Positions 15,352 through 26,313 are shown, numbered from the stretch's first letter. The stretch: 64,000 nt of DNA from an uncultured Campylobacter sp. (GCF_937921625.1 NZ_CAKZTI010000026.1:24019-88018); one strand, 5' to 3'. Numbers and translations: made by a program. The notes: generated by a model from the letters alone, not told the origin.

Positions 15352-18300
15352 TTTTGATTTCAACAAGATGAATTCTACCGCCTACGCGAATCGTGCAATA
15401 AGCCCATTTAGGCGTTTCAATTCCCAAAGGATAAATATTATTCTACATTCCTGCGGGACGCTATAAATGCAGTGGCAGAAGTTTCAATTCCCAACGGGAT
15501 GGAATTCTACACAACTCAATGAAAAAGATAAACGGGCAAGAGGAGCGTTTCAATTCCCAACGGGATGGAATTCTACATAGGCGAAAAGATCGATTGGATA
15601 CTTAGCAGCGTGTTTCAATTCCCAACGGGATGAAATTCTACACGTCCCAAAAAGCCTTAAAAACACCAAGAGCTGAGTTTCAATTCCCAACGGGATGAAA
15701 TTCTACTCAGATGAACCGCTGAAAGATTGTTTTTGTAAAATCGTTTCAATTCCCAACGGGATGGAATTCTACAATAGCTGAGGGTTCTACTACGGCAAGA
15801 TGTGTGTTTCAATTCCCAACGGGATGGAATTCTACTCAAGCATCGCAAATTCCTTGGCAAGATCAAGGGGTTTCAATTCCCAACGGGATGGAATTCTACT
15901 GGAAATTTGACCCCGGTGAATGAAACTTCAACCCGTTTCAATTCCCAACGGGATGGAATTCTACTCGATGAGAGCATCATCGGGGATTTTGGTACTTCCT
16001 GTTTCAATTCCCAACGGGATGGAATTCTACGAGGATGGCAGCGCGCAAAATTCAGATGCAAATTGTTTCAATTCCCAACGGGATGGAATTCTACATATCG
16101 TAGAAAGTAGTGCCTATGGTGAAAAAGTCGGTTTCAATTCCCAACGGGATGGAATTCTACAATTCTGGTATACCATATATGAAAGTATCAATTATAGTTT
16201 CAATTCCCAACGGGATGGAATTCTACGATATGGATCATACTCATACGATCAATCCACTTTGTTTCAATTCCCAACGGGATGGAATTCTACGTGCTCTAAA
16301 GAGGCAAGAAATTCCTTTATCTCCGAAGTTTCAATTCCCAACGGGATGGAATTCTACGCGATACTTTGTAGCATCTAGGGTGCGGACATCCTCAGTTTCA
16401 ATTCCCAACGGGATGGAATTCTACTTATACTCGTTACTTATAAGCGATAAATCCTGTGTTTCAATTCCCAACGGGATGGAATTCTACCAGATCAACAAAT
16501 TTTGTTTTAGTGGCAGGATTGAGTTTCAATTCCCAACGGGATGGAATTCTACGCCGTTGATCTCGCCGTTTGCTATCTGAGCCGCAGTGTTTCAATTCCC
16601 AACGGGATGGAATTCTACCGTGCTGCTTGATTTTATCATCGTCTTCGCGCGTCACGTTTCAATTCCCAACGGGATGGAATTCTACTTTGAGGACACATCA
16701 TATCTTTTTATGCAGCCGTTGTTTCAATTCCCAACGGGATGGAATTCTACTCGTCTAAATTTGTCTCTGACCCTCCCTTAACGGGGTTTCAATTCCCAAC
16801 GGGATGGAATTCTACGCGTTATCAGCAGCGTCGATATGAGCGTAGAGCCGAGTTTCAATTCCCAACGGGATGGAATTCTACAGAAGCCGGGTGCTAAACG
16901 AGGCAAAGACAACGTAGTTTCAATTCCCAACGGGATGGAATTCTACCCAAATGTTAGCGGTCTTCACGTCGCCTTTTTGGCGTTTCAATTCCCAACGGGA
17001 TGGAATTCTACTGTAGCAGTGTATTCGGCGTTATTTTGAGCATTGTTAGTTTCAATTCCCAACGGGATGGAATTCTACTCGGCTATACGCTTATACTCAT
17101 TGGGAACGAGCGTGTTTCAATTCCCAACGGGATGGAATTCTACCCTATTTTCCTTACTTTAACGGCACCATCTCATTGTTTCAATTCCCAACGGGATGGA
17201 ATTCTACTCTAGCGGGCGAGTTGAATAGACCTTTGGTGATCCGTTTCAATTCCCAACGGGATGGAATTCTACAATAGCCAAGCCGGCGCTTTCAATATAA
17301 TACTCCACAGTTTCAATTCCCAACGGGATGGAATTCTACTTGGCTTATGACTTCATCGGCGCAGGCGCAGGAGATGTTTCAATTCCCAACGGGATGGAAT
17401 TCTACTTTATTTCATATTTTTATTTGCTATTCAATATATAATGTTTCAATTCCCAACGGGATGGAATTCTACAAGCACGACCGCACAGATCGTTGCTAAA
17501 TTTTTCAGTTTCAATTCCCAACGGGATGGAATTCTACGTTTGGGTCAAAAACGTCATACCCCAAAGCCCTAAGTTTCAATTCCCAACGGGATGGAATTCT
17601 ACCTTGCGCCCAAATCTCGCTGCCGTAAGGCAGAGAGTTTCAATTCCCAACGGGATGGAATTCTACTCTTTTCTATATTCCAGCCACTCGGGGCTTTCTT
17701 GTGTTTCAATTCCCAACGGGATGGAATTCTACCTAGGAGTTATGGCGGAGGTCGGCTTAAGCGAGGGTTTCAATTCCCAACGGGATGGAATTCTACCCTA
17801 CCGGGTCGCCTCGCCATTGCCCCGGTGCGAGTTTCAATTCCCAACGGGATGGAATTCTACTCGTTTTGTTCCGGTTTTACCTCAGGCGTGTTACCGTTTC
17901 AATTCCCAACGGGATGGAATTCTACGCTTTAAAGGCGACGTAGCGCGCGCTGCGGCCGTGTGTTTCAATTCCCAACGGGATGGAATTCTACCAAGAAAAA
18001 GCGCTCGGTATAAGCAAAGCTCAAGCGCGTTTCAATTCCCAACGGGATGGAATTCTACTATACTCTTTTATTGACGTCCTTGACTTTCAAATCGTTTCAA
18101 TTCCCAACGGGATGGAATTCTACCGAGCTTACAATGCTGCGTAGCGAAATCACTATCGGTTTCAATTCCCAACGGGATGGAATTCTACTTTGAGGATGCC
18201 AAAGATCAAATCGTTGGTGCTTAGTTTCAATTCCCAACGGGATGGAATTCTACAATAGCTTTTATTTCTATACTGCCAAGAATTCTGATGGTTTCAATTC

Positions 18301-18517
18301 CCAACGGGATGGAATTCTACATGTTATTGAGATGATTTTTAGGCAGTTGGAATCGTTTCAATTCCCAACGGGATGGAATTCTACCGTCGCTTGCTTTTCT
18401 CTGCGGCCGTCGTCCGAATAAGTTTCAATTCCCAACGGGATGGAATTCTACAAGGCTACTGAAGCGCTATATATCCGCAAAACAGAAGTTTCAATTCCCA
18501 ACGGGATGGAATTCTAC
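15352..18517 (-). CRISPR. Main CRISPR array, type I-B: 48 repeats from 15414 plus an eroded copy at the left end
   Basis: On the plus strand the 30-nt repeat starts GTTTCAATTCCC and ends GGAATTCTAC. I count 47 well-kept copies from 15481 to 18517, plus a decayed one at 15414-15446 and a remnant ending near 15378. Spacers are 33-37 nt. Two copies at the left end (15612 and 15677) share a G-to-A change (GATGAAATTC). Decay at the left and uniform repeats at the right place the leader on the right (18518-18902), with transcription leftward. The crRNA handle would then be AUUGAAAC. Reading frames inside the array are repeat artefacts. Confidence 0.98.
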
Positions 18518-18902
18518 AGCACGAATTTTGCCATTTTTCTAGGTAGAAAGTGTTAGGAGTATATATTTTTATGCCTTAAAATGGACTAAATTTAAAAAAG
18601 CGCCGATTGCTCAATGCCCAAAATTAGGCATTTCAGAATCTTAAAAGCAACTTTATCGCTATCTATATGTATCGTGAGTGCAAATGTTAAAATCTCAATA
18701 TAAGACATTCAAAAATCGAAGTGTGAATAATAAAAAGCTGAAATTTTAAAAGCATATGCGTTTTTAAAGCCAATTCGTTCGCCGTTCCGTGCTTCAGATC
18801 AAATTTATTTCAAAAGCACATGCATCTTAAGAGGGCACAATCTATAGGCGCAAGTGATTCTAGTCAAAATTTTAAAAGCACGAATGAGCTTAAAACCCCA
18901 GC
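18518..18902 (-). promoter_or_regulatory. Probable CRISPR leader between cas1 and the array
   Basis: 385 bases of AT-rich DNA without a gene, between the end of cas1 and the first repeat in transcription order. Position and array polarity make it the leader, where new spacers would be inserted and the pre-crRNA promoter should lie. A TATATA-rich stretch at about 18559-18570 could supply a leftward -10; no clear -35 box is visible. Confidence 0.6.
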
Positions 18903-19901
18903 CTACCGCCATACCAGCCCCTCGTAAGGCACGCCTTCACAGACGTATTTTTTAATCTGATTTGCCTCGCGACGGATGATTTGACGCCAGGTTAGGTTCT
19001 GTCCCGCTACATTTGCGCAAGATGATAGTTTCTCGATCATTTTTAGCTCGATCTTTTGCACCGCTTCTCGACCGAATCGAATACGCCCCGCGTCCGTTTC
19101 AAAATCTTTTGCCGTAATCTCGCGCTTGTTTAACATTCCAAAAATTAATCTATCGCCTAAAATAGGCTTAAAAATCTCTGCAAGATCTAGATGCAGACTT
19201 AGCGCACGGTAGTTTGGCTCGTGTAAAAAGCCGATGCGCGGATCAAGCTCGGTTTTGTAAATTTCGCTGAGGCAGACGCTATAAATACGCGTATTTACAT
19301 AGCTAATGAGGGCATTAATTTTATCTGCCGGCGGGCGTTTGGAGCGCGTCGTAAATTTAAAACTGCGCTGATCCTCGATGATTTCGTTCCAGGCCGCGAA
19401 ATACTGCTTGGCAAAGCCGCCTTCCACCGCCATTACCGCTGCTATGTCGCAGGCGCGCGCTAGAGCATCCAGATGCGGCGCAGTATCGAGCGAGACGCCG
19501 TAAGCCTTGCAATTAATGGCTGCATTTAAGATGCGAGCGCGAGTAATCTCGCGAGCGATAAAAAGGCGCTTAGAAAGATCATCAAAAGCCCGCAGCTGCG
19601 CCAAAAGCACAAAGCCGCTTTTGTTTACAGAATTTGAAGTATTCGGGAAAAAACTGCCACGGAAGCTCTGATAGGCGCTAAAAATATGCAACAAAATGTT
19701 ATTATCAGCCAAAAACGCCATAGCATAAGTATCAAGCTCTACCCGCGCCAAAATATAAATTTCATCAATTGCGTTAATCGGCAAAATTTTACTAGTTAAA
19801 ATTCCGCCCTCGTCGTTAAATTTATCGAAGTATAGATTATCATCTTTGCGGCGCAATCGGCCTGGGCTTAAAATAAAATGCGTGCGATCCGATTTTTGCA
19901 T
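18903..19901 (-). CDS. cas1: CRISPR integrase Cas1, type I-B
   Basis: The metal-dependent integrase that, with Cas2, inserts new spacers at the leader-proximal repeat. The 332-residue product has the usual N-terminal beta domain (about 1-85) and alpha-helical catalytic domain with the metal-ligand set E160, H227 (in LHEPNY) and E242 (in HLDLAEIFKP). Length is normal for I-B Cas1. It is the last gene of the cas operon, 16 bases after cas2, and is followed by the leader and array. Gene order cas4-cas2-cas1 differs from the more common cas4-cas1-cas2. Confidence 0.97.
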   Translation of the reverse strand: MQKSDRTHFILSPGRLRRKDDNLYFDKFNDEGGILTSKILPINAIDEIYILARVELDTYAMAFLADNNILLHIFSAYQSFRGSFFPNTSNSVNKSGFVLLAQLRAFDDLSKRLFIAREITRARILNAAINCKAYGVSLDTAPHLDALARACDIAAVMAVEGGFAKQYFAAWNEIIEDQRSFKFTTRSKRPPADKINALISYVNTRIYSVCLSEIYKTELDPRIGFLHEPNYRALSLHLDLAEIFKPILGDRLIFGMLNKREITAKDFETDAGRIRFGREAVQKIELKMIEKLSSCANVAGQNLTWRQIIRREANQIKKYVCEGVPYEGLVWR

Positions 19902-19917
19902 ACTTTATCCTTAAATT

Positions 19918-20196
19918 TTAGCTGAATATTGCCTCGTTTTTATCGCACCCGATGACGAGACGCTGTGAATATTTGAGCGAATTAAAAGTATAAATTACTA
20001 CCGAATCAAGCTTGCTGGCGCATTCTTTTTGCAAAATCGCCATTAATTTTTTAAGATCGCTCGCTCTGATTTCACCCTCAAAAACGCTGAATTGCACGCG
20101 AGGCAGAAACTTCTCAACCGCCTTTCGGACGCGCGCAGCGTTATTTTTCTCCTTTTCGTCGCTGCTTGAAATATCGTAAAATAAAATAGCGTACAT
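19918..20196 (-). CDS. cas2: CRISPR-associated Cas2
   Basis: A small ferredoxin-fold protein that dimerises and bridges Cas1 dimers in the spacer-integration complex. The start is the ATG at 20196 (MYAILFYDIS), which has AGGAG 6 bases upstream; the upstream frame extension to 20214 lacks support and would overlap cas4. The 92-residue product has the conserved N-terminal Asp in FYDIS and the strand RVQFSVFEGEI. It lies between cas4 and cas1. Confidence 0.95.
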   Translation of the reverse strand: MYAILFYDISSSDEKEKNNAARVRKAVEKFLPRVQFSVFEGEIRASDLKKLMAILQKECASKLDSVVIYTFNSLKYSQRLVIGCDKNEAIFS

Positions 20197-20204
20197 TCTA
20201 TCTC

Positions 20205-20702
20205 CTAAATGCAATAATCACGATAAGCGCAACTCTCGCAAATCTTTTGCGGGCTAAATTTAGGCGGCTTTGGCTCGTTCACAAGGGCGATAATGTCGTT
20301 TAGAATTATTTCGATTTTAGTGAAATTTTCGGCGTTATCCTCAATGGCTATGACGGTTTTGCCGCTAATTAATTTGCCTTTTACCTCTTTTAAATTTAAG
20401 CCTGTTTTTAAAAGATAGATGTAAAAAAGTAGCTGCATCTTGCCCGCAAGCTCGTTTTTTAAGCTCTTTTTGTATTCGGTAATGAGATAATGTCCGCGCT
20501 GCTTGGAGAGCCTGTCGAATTTCAAATTTGAAAATGCAAAGTCCTGCAAATCGCTCTCTTTAATATCTGCTAGCGCCTTGCCCATCAGCACGTTTTCATC
20601 CTCCTGATCTGCGTGGATATGGTGAGCGTAAAGCCACGCCTCGCGCTTGCAGGTGACGTAATAATTCACAAGCGTGCCGGTGATTTGGTCTTTGCAAAAC
20701 AT
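20205..20702 (-). CDS. cas4: CRISPR-associated Cas4 nuclease
   Basis: A RecB-like exonuclease with an iron-sulfur cluster that trims prespacers and helps select the PAM. The 165-residue product has one N-terminal Cys (C18 in VTCKREAW) and three C-terminal Cys (C155, C158, C164 in CESCAYRDYC), the usual four cluster ligands. The nuclease motif LITEYKKS is present. Its start overlaps the end of cas3 by one base, so it is translationally coupled. Confidence 0.95.
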   Translation of the reverse strand: MFCKDQITGTLVNYYVTCKREAWLYAHHIHADQEDENVLMGKALADIKESDLQDFAFSNLKFDRLSKQRGHYLITEYKKSLKNELAGKMQLLFYIYLLKTGLNLKEVKGKLISGKTVIAIEDNAENFTKIEIILNDIIALVNEPKPPKFSPQKICESCAYRDYCI

Positions 20703-22897
20703 TAGTCGAAAAACTCATTCTTGAGATTTAAGGCGGCATCCTTTTTAATCCCGAAATTATTATTGTACGAAGTATCGCCGAATGGTAAATAATAAACATC
20801 TTTTAGCCCATCAATACGCTTTATATTTAAACGCTTTGCATCAAATTCTGTGATATTTACACCAAATCTATTAATTTTCTTAATAGTATTCGTAAATATA
20901 TCTTTCTTATTAAATTTGTCCATATCAAGCCTATTGATTTCAAAAATTTCATTTTGAAATTTTTTAATATAATCTTCTTTTGGCTCAATTATTACTAAAA
21001 TTTTAAGTCTATCATCCATCGCCTCGCTAATCTTTTCGTTTATATCGTAAAATCCGAGCTCTCGCATCTGCTCCGCCAAAAATAAACTTTCTAGGCTTTG
21101 CTTTATGGCGCTGAAATACCTAGTGGAAATATCTAAAATTTCGCTTTCGATGATATCTCTTTGCTTTAGAATTTTTACCAAAATAGTATCGCTAATGCGT
21201 TTTAAATCACCGTAAATGAGATCGGAATAGTCGCAAATATCGTTAAATACGTATAATTCTCCCAGAGCTGTGAAATTTCTATTTATGCGACCGGCAGTTT
21301 GGATAATCGAGCTAATGGGCGCTATCTCTCTAAATCCAACATCAAAATCCAAATCCACGCCAGCTTCAATAGACTGTGTAGAAATTAGCAAGATCGGATC
21401 ACCGCGCCCACTTTTATTTTTTGCAATTGCATCTTTTATATTTTCGATATTTTTTCGTTTGTGATCATCGCACATATATCCGTTTAGGCAAAAAACTTTA
21501 AATTCATCGTAAAATTCCAAAAATAGCTCTTGCGCTTTTTTAATGGTATTTACGACGACTAGTGTATTTTTGCCTTTTGCCGATTGTTTAATCTTATCTT
21601 TTAAAGCACTCTCATTGCCATCAAACCACTTTAAAACGTATCTATTTTGGTCTTTGAAATAATCTAAATTTGAAATTTCTTTAAATTTAGTCGTATCAAC
21701 AATAGGCATCGTGGCGGACATAAAGATAAAAATGCAGCCAAATTTCTCCGCCATCATCTCGCAAAGTTTCATAAAATCCGCCCTGAACTTATACGGTACT
21801 GCCTGCGCCTCATCGATTATTATTACACTATTTTTTAATCGGTTAAATTTTACGCTATCTTTATTTTTGTTTCCAAAGAGTGCAAATATAAATTGATATA
21901 GCGTGGTTACGTTAATATCTCCGCTAAAGGAATCTATCAAAAATTTAACTTTAGAATAGCGATCTTGCGGGGTACTTTCATCTATCGTAGTTTTGTGATG
22001 AATTTTATGAATTAATATATTTTTATCGTCTTCGAAAATCTCTTTTATCTCATCATAAACTTGATCTATGATAGCCGTAAACGGCAGCACGTAAATAATA
22101 CGTTCTTTATTAAATTTAGCGGCAAAATTTAGCGCAGTCAAAGTCTTACCGTAGCCTGTAGGCGCGGTTAAAGTAAAAAGATTATGATCTACATCGAAAT
22201 TATTTAAAACGAATTTTCTAAACTCACTTCTTTTTTCATTTGGCTTACGTTTTTCCAGAGCTTTGATATATTTTTCGATCGTATTAAGATTCGCCGGTTT
22301 AGAAATAGGAATTCTTTGATTAAAAATAGCTTCATATTTATCACTATAAATAAGCGACGAAAATATGTCTTTGAAATTTAAAAAGTCATCGTAATCAAAC
22401 TTCTTTTTCGCAAATTTGAAATATTCTCTTAAATGTTTAGCTTTAATTAAAAGCTCATTTTTATCCCTTTTAATATCTTTGTAAATTTCTAAACCTAAAG
22501 CTTTATCTAAGACTTCATCCCAAAAGCCTAGCTCTTTCGAGCTCTCAAAATATTTACCGAAATTTTTATTTTGCGTTGTAAGCTCACAAAAATTTTCTAC
22601 ATTTCCATGGTGTGATACGATGGATAAAAACCCAAAAGCCGTATCTAGCTCATTAAATTCTGAATTTAGTAAAAATATGTAAGCGGATAATAAAGCATGA
22701 TTTTTATCTGCAATTTTTTCGGTAGGATTTTTGATATAAATTTGAAAATTAGTTTTTAGCTTAGCTATATCGTGATAAATTTTAATGCATTGTAAAAGCC
22801 TACTATCCGTTTCAGCAAGCATATTTGTTATATGCTTTATTAGCGGTTTATTAGGATGCGATAGCAGCTCACTTTGCAAAGTAGACCTTGTAGTCAT
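20702..22897 (-). CDS. cas3: CRISPR-associated helicase-nuclease Cas3, type I-B
   Basis: The effector nuclease recruited by Cascade to unwind and degrade target DNA. The 731-residue protein carries an N-terminal HD nuclease domain (H42-D43 in YHDIAK, VSHHG near 94-98, and an Asp in LIYSD near 186) fused to an SF2 helicase: Walker A TAPTGYGKT (244-252), IIIDEAQ, FMSATMP and QTAGRINR. All catalytic motifs appear intact. The start overlaps cas5 by 29 bases and the stop overlaps cas4 by one, so it is part of one operon. Confidence 0.97.
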   Translation of the reverse strand: MTTRSTLQSELLSHPNKPLIKHITNMLAETDSRLLQCIKIYHDIAKLKTNFQIYIKNPTEKIADKNHALLSAYIFLLNSEFNELDTAFGFLSIVSHHGNVENFCELTTQNKNFGKYFESSKELGFWDEVLDKALGLEIYKDIKRDKNELLIKAKHLREYFKFAKKKFDYDDFLNFKDIFSSLIYSDKYEAIFNQRIPISKPANLNTIEKYIKALEKRKPNEKRSEFRKFVLNNFDVDHNLFTLTAPTGYGKTLTALNFAAKFNKERIIYVLPFTAIIDQVYDEIKEIFEDDKNILIHKIHHKTTIDESTPQDRYSKVKFLIDSFSGDINVTTLYQFIFALFGNKNKDSVKFNRLKNSVIIIDEAQAVPYKFRADFMKLCEMMAEKFGCIFIFMSATMPIVDTTKFKEISNLDYFKDQNRYVLKWFDGNESALKDKIKQSAKGKNTLVVVNTIKKAQELFLEFYDEFKVFCLNGYMCDDHKRKNIENIKDAIAKNKSGRGDPILLISTQSIEAGVDLDFDVGFREIAPISSIIQTAGRINRNFTALGELYVFNDICDYSDLIYGDLKRISDTILVKILKQRDIIESEILDISTRYFSAIKQSLESLFLAEQMRELGFYDINEKISEAMDDRLKILVIIEPKEDYIKKFQNEIFEINRLDMDKFNKKDIFTNTIKKINRFGVNITEFDAKRLNIKRIDGLKDVYYLPFGDTSYNNNFGIKKDAALNLKNEFFD

Positions 22898-23582
22898 TTA
22901 TTTGATAAATATTTCCTCTATTCTTTGCTTTGATTTGACTATTGCCGCCTAGCTTGATAACGAAATCTTTAAAATCCTTAAAAATTCGACCCTCTTCGCA
23001 TCCGCAAGCCATTCTAGCCGTAGTAAGTCTGATATCAAAGCTTTGTGCATCAAATATAAAATCGTCCATCAAAACGAACGTATCTATAAAACTTTCTTTT
23101 TCATGAACCAATTCACAATTTTTTATCTCGATATATTTAAAATCCGCTATACAAAAATTTATACCTAAATATGGCGTAAAGACACATCTATGAGCTTTTA
23201 AGCTGTTGATTATATTTTCTTTATAAGAAACATTTAAAGCACTTAAATCAACGAATATAACATATCTAGGATCTTTTATTAGCTCTTTATAAAACTGCTT
23301 TTTCTCACTAGAATCTTGGTAGCCTTGTTCGATATGCATACTTGAAGATAGAGCAAATTTTATACCGTTAAAAATCATAGTTTTTTTGCGAAATTGCGAA
23401 CTTAAAATAACGCTATAACCTATATCGTTAAGTTTAAAATAATTCATTTCACCTATAATCGCCCCCAAAAACCCCATTACTGCAGTCTTTGGCGGCACCG
23501 GGTATGTAAGAGACGAGTAGATAGTAGCCGGATGAGAAAAATGCGCATAATCTCCCGATAGCTCAAAAGCTATTATATCCAT
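22869..23582 (-). CDS. cas5b: Cascade subunit Cas5, type I-B
   Basis: A 237-residue RAMP protein that caps the 5' end of the crRNA in the Cascade complex. It has the typical N-terminus (MDIIAFELSGDYAHFSHP followed by SSLTYPVPPKTAVMGFLGAIIG), where the PPKT/GFLGA segment is the family signature. Its start abuts the stop of cas7 with no spacer, and its end overlaps cas3 by 29 bases. Confidence 0.94.
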   Translation of the reverse strand: MDIIAFELSGDYAHFSHPATIYSSLTYPVPPKTAVMGFLGAIIGEMNYFKLNDIGYSVILSSQFRKKTMIFNGIKFALSSSMHIEQGYQDSSEKKQFYKELIKDPRYVIFVDLSALNVSYKENIINSLKAHRCVFTPYLGINFCIADFKYIEIKNCELVHEKESFIDTFVLMDDFIFDAQSFDIRLTTARMACGCEEGRIFKDFKDFVIKLGGNSQIKAKNRGNIYQINDYKVYFAK

Positions 23583-24500
23583 TTAAAATCCTATTTTTAT
23601 CCAATTACTATCAAATTGTGATCTGTTATTTTGCTCGAAGTCAAAATCACTCATATACTCTATTTTTTCGATCTCTTGCGCGTATCTAGTAAGTTTAGCT
23701 TTTAATCTAGAAAAATCAATCGTAAAATCATTTATACTTCTTATCTCCACATCTTCTTTGCTACTATTTATAGCCACACAGTTATTTAAATCTCCAGCGA
23801 AAGTATCATTTTTATATGTAATTACTAGCATAAATCTAGGCATCTGACCCATTTTCGTGCGAGTAATTAAATTTTTAGTCCCACTCCAGAGCGCGCTTAA
23901 AATCACTTTCACATCATCTTCACTTAAATTTGTAATCTTTGCACTATGATTATCCACTATTCCGTAAGTTGCAAAGATTGCATAATTTAAAAAATCTTCT
24001 TCCCTAAACGTTTTATTCGCCTTATCGCTACCGCTTGCAAATGCGCCGGTGCCTTTTATATGCTCTACCGCAACTCTATGAAGCGATCTGCTCATTCTAA
24101 ACTGAATGGGTCCAACAAATTGAATTCCGGCTGTTTTTATGCCTTCTTTTTTCATCTCGTCTTTATCCGATATCGGCAAAACTCCACCAAATGCGCGAAT
24201 ATCGATAAATTTAGATAAAATTTCTTTTTCAATCTCGATTTTTTCTTGCTTAACGTTAATTACTTCACGTATTGCGCTTTTGCAATCTAAGATATTTTCA
24301 TCTCTTTTATACTCTTTAATGAAAATCGCACTTTCGTCTTTTTTCATAATTTCATCTCTAATTGTTCGCTTTATACGTACATCAGTAACTTCTGCTATAC
24401 CCGTCTCATCGTCTATCCTAGGAGCGTTATCTCTTAGCATATCGCCGTTTGGATTAAAATTTTCGCCGTCCCAAAGAAATAGAATTTCTTTCTTTTTCAT
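23583..24500 (-). CDS. cas7: Cascade backbone subunit Cas7 (Csh2), type I-B
   Basis: The repeating subunit that coats the crRNA spacer. The 305-residue protein has the Csh2 N-terminus (KEILFLWDGENFNPNGD) and the RIKRTIRDEI segment that follows, plus FVGPIQFRMSRSLHRV and the Ala/Gly/Ser-rich GTGAFASGSDKA loop. Its start overlaps the cas8b stop by one base (TAATG), as expected for a tight operon giving coupled translation. Confidence 0.95.
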   Translation of the reverse strand: MKKKEILFLWDGENFNPNGDMLRDNAPRIDDETGIAEVTDVRIKRTIRDEIMKKDESAIFIKEYKRDENILDCKSAIREVINVKQEKIEIEKEILSKFIDIRAFGGVLPISDKDEMKKEGIKTAGIQFVGPIQFRMSRSLHRVAVEHIKGTGAFASGSDKANKTFREEDFLNYAIFATYGIVDNHSAKITNLSEDDVKVILSALWSGTKNLITRTKMGQMPRFMLVITYKNDTFAGDLNNCVAINSSKEDVEIRSINDFTIDFSRLKAKLTRYAQEIEKIEYMSDFDFEQNNRSQFDSNWIKIGF

Positions 24501-26293
24501 TACTCGTCTCCTTGAGTGTTATCTTTAATATATTTCGTAAAATCACTTCCGCCCATAGCAAAAGCTAGCGTTACATAAGCGCTCTTAACCCGCTTTTGAG
24601 ATAAAAACGCACTTGGTAAAATTCCGATCAAAATATCGCGCATGATTTCTATATTAGCACTTCTTTTTCCTCGCGATACATTGGAGAGTTTTTTGTTAGT
24701 TTCATCGCACTTAGTCCAAATCCGTTCTAAAAGCTCTTTCGTAATTAGTCCGGCATTATTCAGCCATTTTTCAAATGAACTATTTTTGCTAATAGCAAAT
24801 TGGCGATTTATCAACCCTGCAGACATCATTCCTAGCAAATATGCGCTCTGCAACACTTCATTATCTTTTAGAAATTCGCTATTTTTCAAAATAGAGCTTA
24901 TTAGCTCTTTTTTATCGCTTAAGCTTTGCAAATTAACCTCCCTTGCAAATGATATTTTTTCATTTAAAGCACCCATTTCATTAAAGAAATTTTGATATTT
25001 TTCGATACTTTCTATACTTCTATTTTGATATGTCTTAACGCGATTAAAATAAAATCCCCATTCTATTTTTGACGCATAGCTAGAGTTAATATTGCCTTTA
25101 TAAATCAAAGTAGCATATTTTTCCATCATATCGTCCAAATTCATCCTATTTTGCGATAATAAAAAATTCATAATGTCGATGTTTTTAAGAAATAAATTTT
25201 GCATGTAAATAGTATCATCTTGTTGATCTTTACTATCTTTTCGCCTAATCGCCCTAATATTATATCTACCCATTAAATCGGAAATTTTAGAAATATAAGA
25301 CGGCAATACATCATCTATTTGCAATAATACATTAACCGCAGCATTGCTTTTTTTATAAAATAAAATTGTATTTAGTACGGGCATATTTGCTTGTGCTTTA
25401 GCTACGAATTCCAACTCGTAATTAATACTTTCTTCGATATTTTGTATGCCTTGCAGATCTTTTTTCTTTTCGCTCGGATCTTTTAAAATTTCCACTATTT
25501 TTTCTAATAAATTTGCATCATTTACCATTAACGTCGGTAAGACCGCCATTTTATCCCCGTAAAAATTAAAAGATAATTCCTTATCAATTGCCATAAAACC
25601 GTTTTTAACCAAATTTGCATTAGCACTATTTAGAGGTAGTAATCTAACTTTAATGTCTTGTAAAGCAGTCGGTAACTCATTTACGGAACAAAACGCTAAA
25701 TTCGCATCTCCGCCGATACCAATACTATTTGTAAGCATATCATAACCATAAATTTTGGCAGTTTTACCATTATTGCTATCGCCTAAATGACTCATAAAAA
25801 TACTTTTAAAATACGCTGAAATCGGTATACTCTCCCAAGATAATGCAAAAAAAGTAGCTACTTTCATGCCCTTTTTCTTAGGCTCTTCTTGTAGAGTTGT
25901 AATTTCACTTAAAATATCATCAAAAAAGCTCTCGTTTAAGCTAGATAAATCCGTTAATATTTTATCATTTTTGATATCGTCAGGATTGAAGCAAGAGAGC
26001 ATATTTTTTACGGCTTTTAAAATTCCTTTTATAAATTTAGGAGTATCGTCTTTTACGGCTTTGCTAATGAATTGGACATTAGGGAACAAATTGCCAGAAT
26101 TCGCGCCTATGCCAAATCTACAAACTATTAAATCGTCTCTTGAAATATTATTATTTACTGATATTTCTTTACTTTTAATATCGCAAAGATAAATTTTAAT
26201 AGCATCGTATTCATAGCTCTTGTTGTTGATTTTAGTTTTCTGTTTATCATAAATTTCGCCGATACTAGAAAAAATTTTAACTATATCGCCCAA
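24500..26293 (-). CDS. cas8b: Cascade large subunit Cas8b (Csh1/TM1802-like)
   Basis: Recognises the PAM and starts R-loop formation in type I-B Cascade. The 597-residue product is poorly conserved in sequence; the assignment rests on size, position directly before cas7, and Csh1-like segments such as GYDMLTNSIGIGG and the C-terminal all-helical half that replaces a separate Cas11. The start is TTG at 26293, with AAGGAT about 7 bases upstream and no closer ATG. A strong sigma-70-type promoter lies just upstream. Confidence 0.88.
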   Translation of the reverse strand: MGDIVKIFSSIGEIYDKQKTKINNKSYEYDAIKIYLCDIKSKEISVNNNISRDDLIVCRFGIGANSGNLFPNVQFISKAVKDDTPKFIKGILKAVKNMLSCFNPDDIKNDKILTDLSSLNESFFDDILSEITTLQEEPKKKGMKVATFFALSWESIPISAYFKSIFMSHLGDSNNGKTAKIYGYDMLTNSIGIGGDANLAFCSVNELPTALQDIKVRLLPLNSANANLVKNGFMAIDKELSFNFYGDKMAVLPTLMVNDANLLEKIVEILKDPSEKKKDLQGIQNIEESINYELEFVAKAQANMPVLNTILFYKKSNAAVNVLLQIDDVLPSYISKISDLMGRYNIRAIRRKDSKDQQDDTIYMQNLFLKNIDIMNFLLSQNRMNLDDMMEKYATLIYKGNINSSYASKIEWGFYFNRVKTYQNRSIESIEKYQNFFNEMGALNEKISFAREVNLQSLSDKKELISSILKNSEFLKDNEVLQSAYLLGMMSAGLINRQFAISKNSSFEKWLNNAGLITKELLERIWTKCDETNKKLSNVSRGKRSANIEIMRDILIGILPSAFLSQKRVKSAYVTLAFAMGGSDFTKYIKDNTQGDE

Positions 26294-26313
26294 AATTTAT
26301 CCTTTCTAAAATA

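Noticed and set aside
15657..18074. Reading frames of 60-190 codons across the main CRISPR array
   Set aside because: They consist of the translated 30-nt repeat (FNSQRDGIL, FQFPTGWNST, VSIPNGMEFY) and spacers; a stop-free repeat makes them artefacts.
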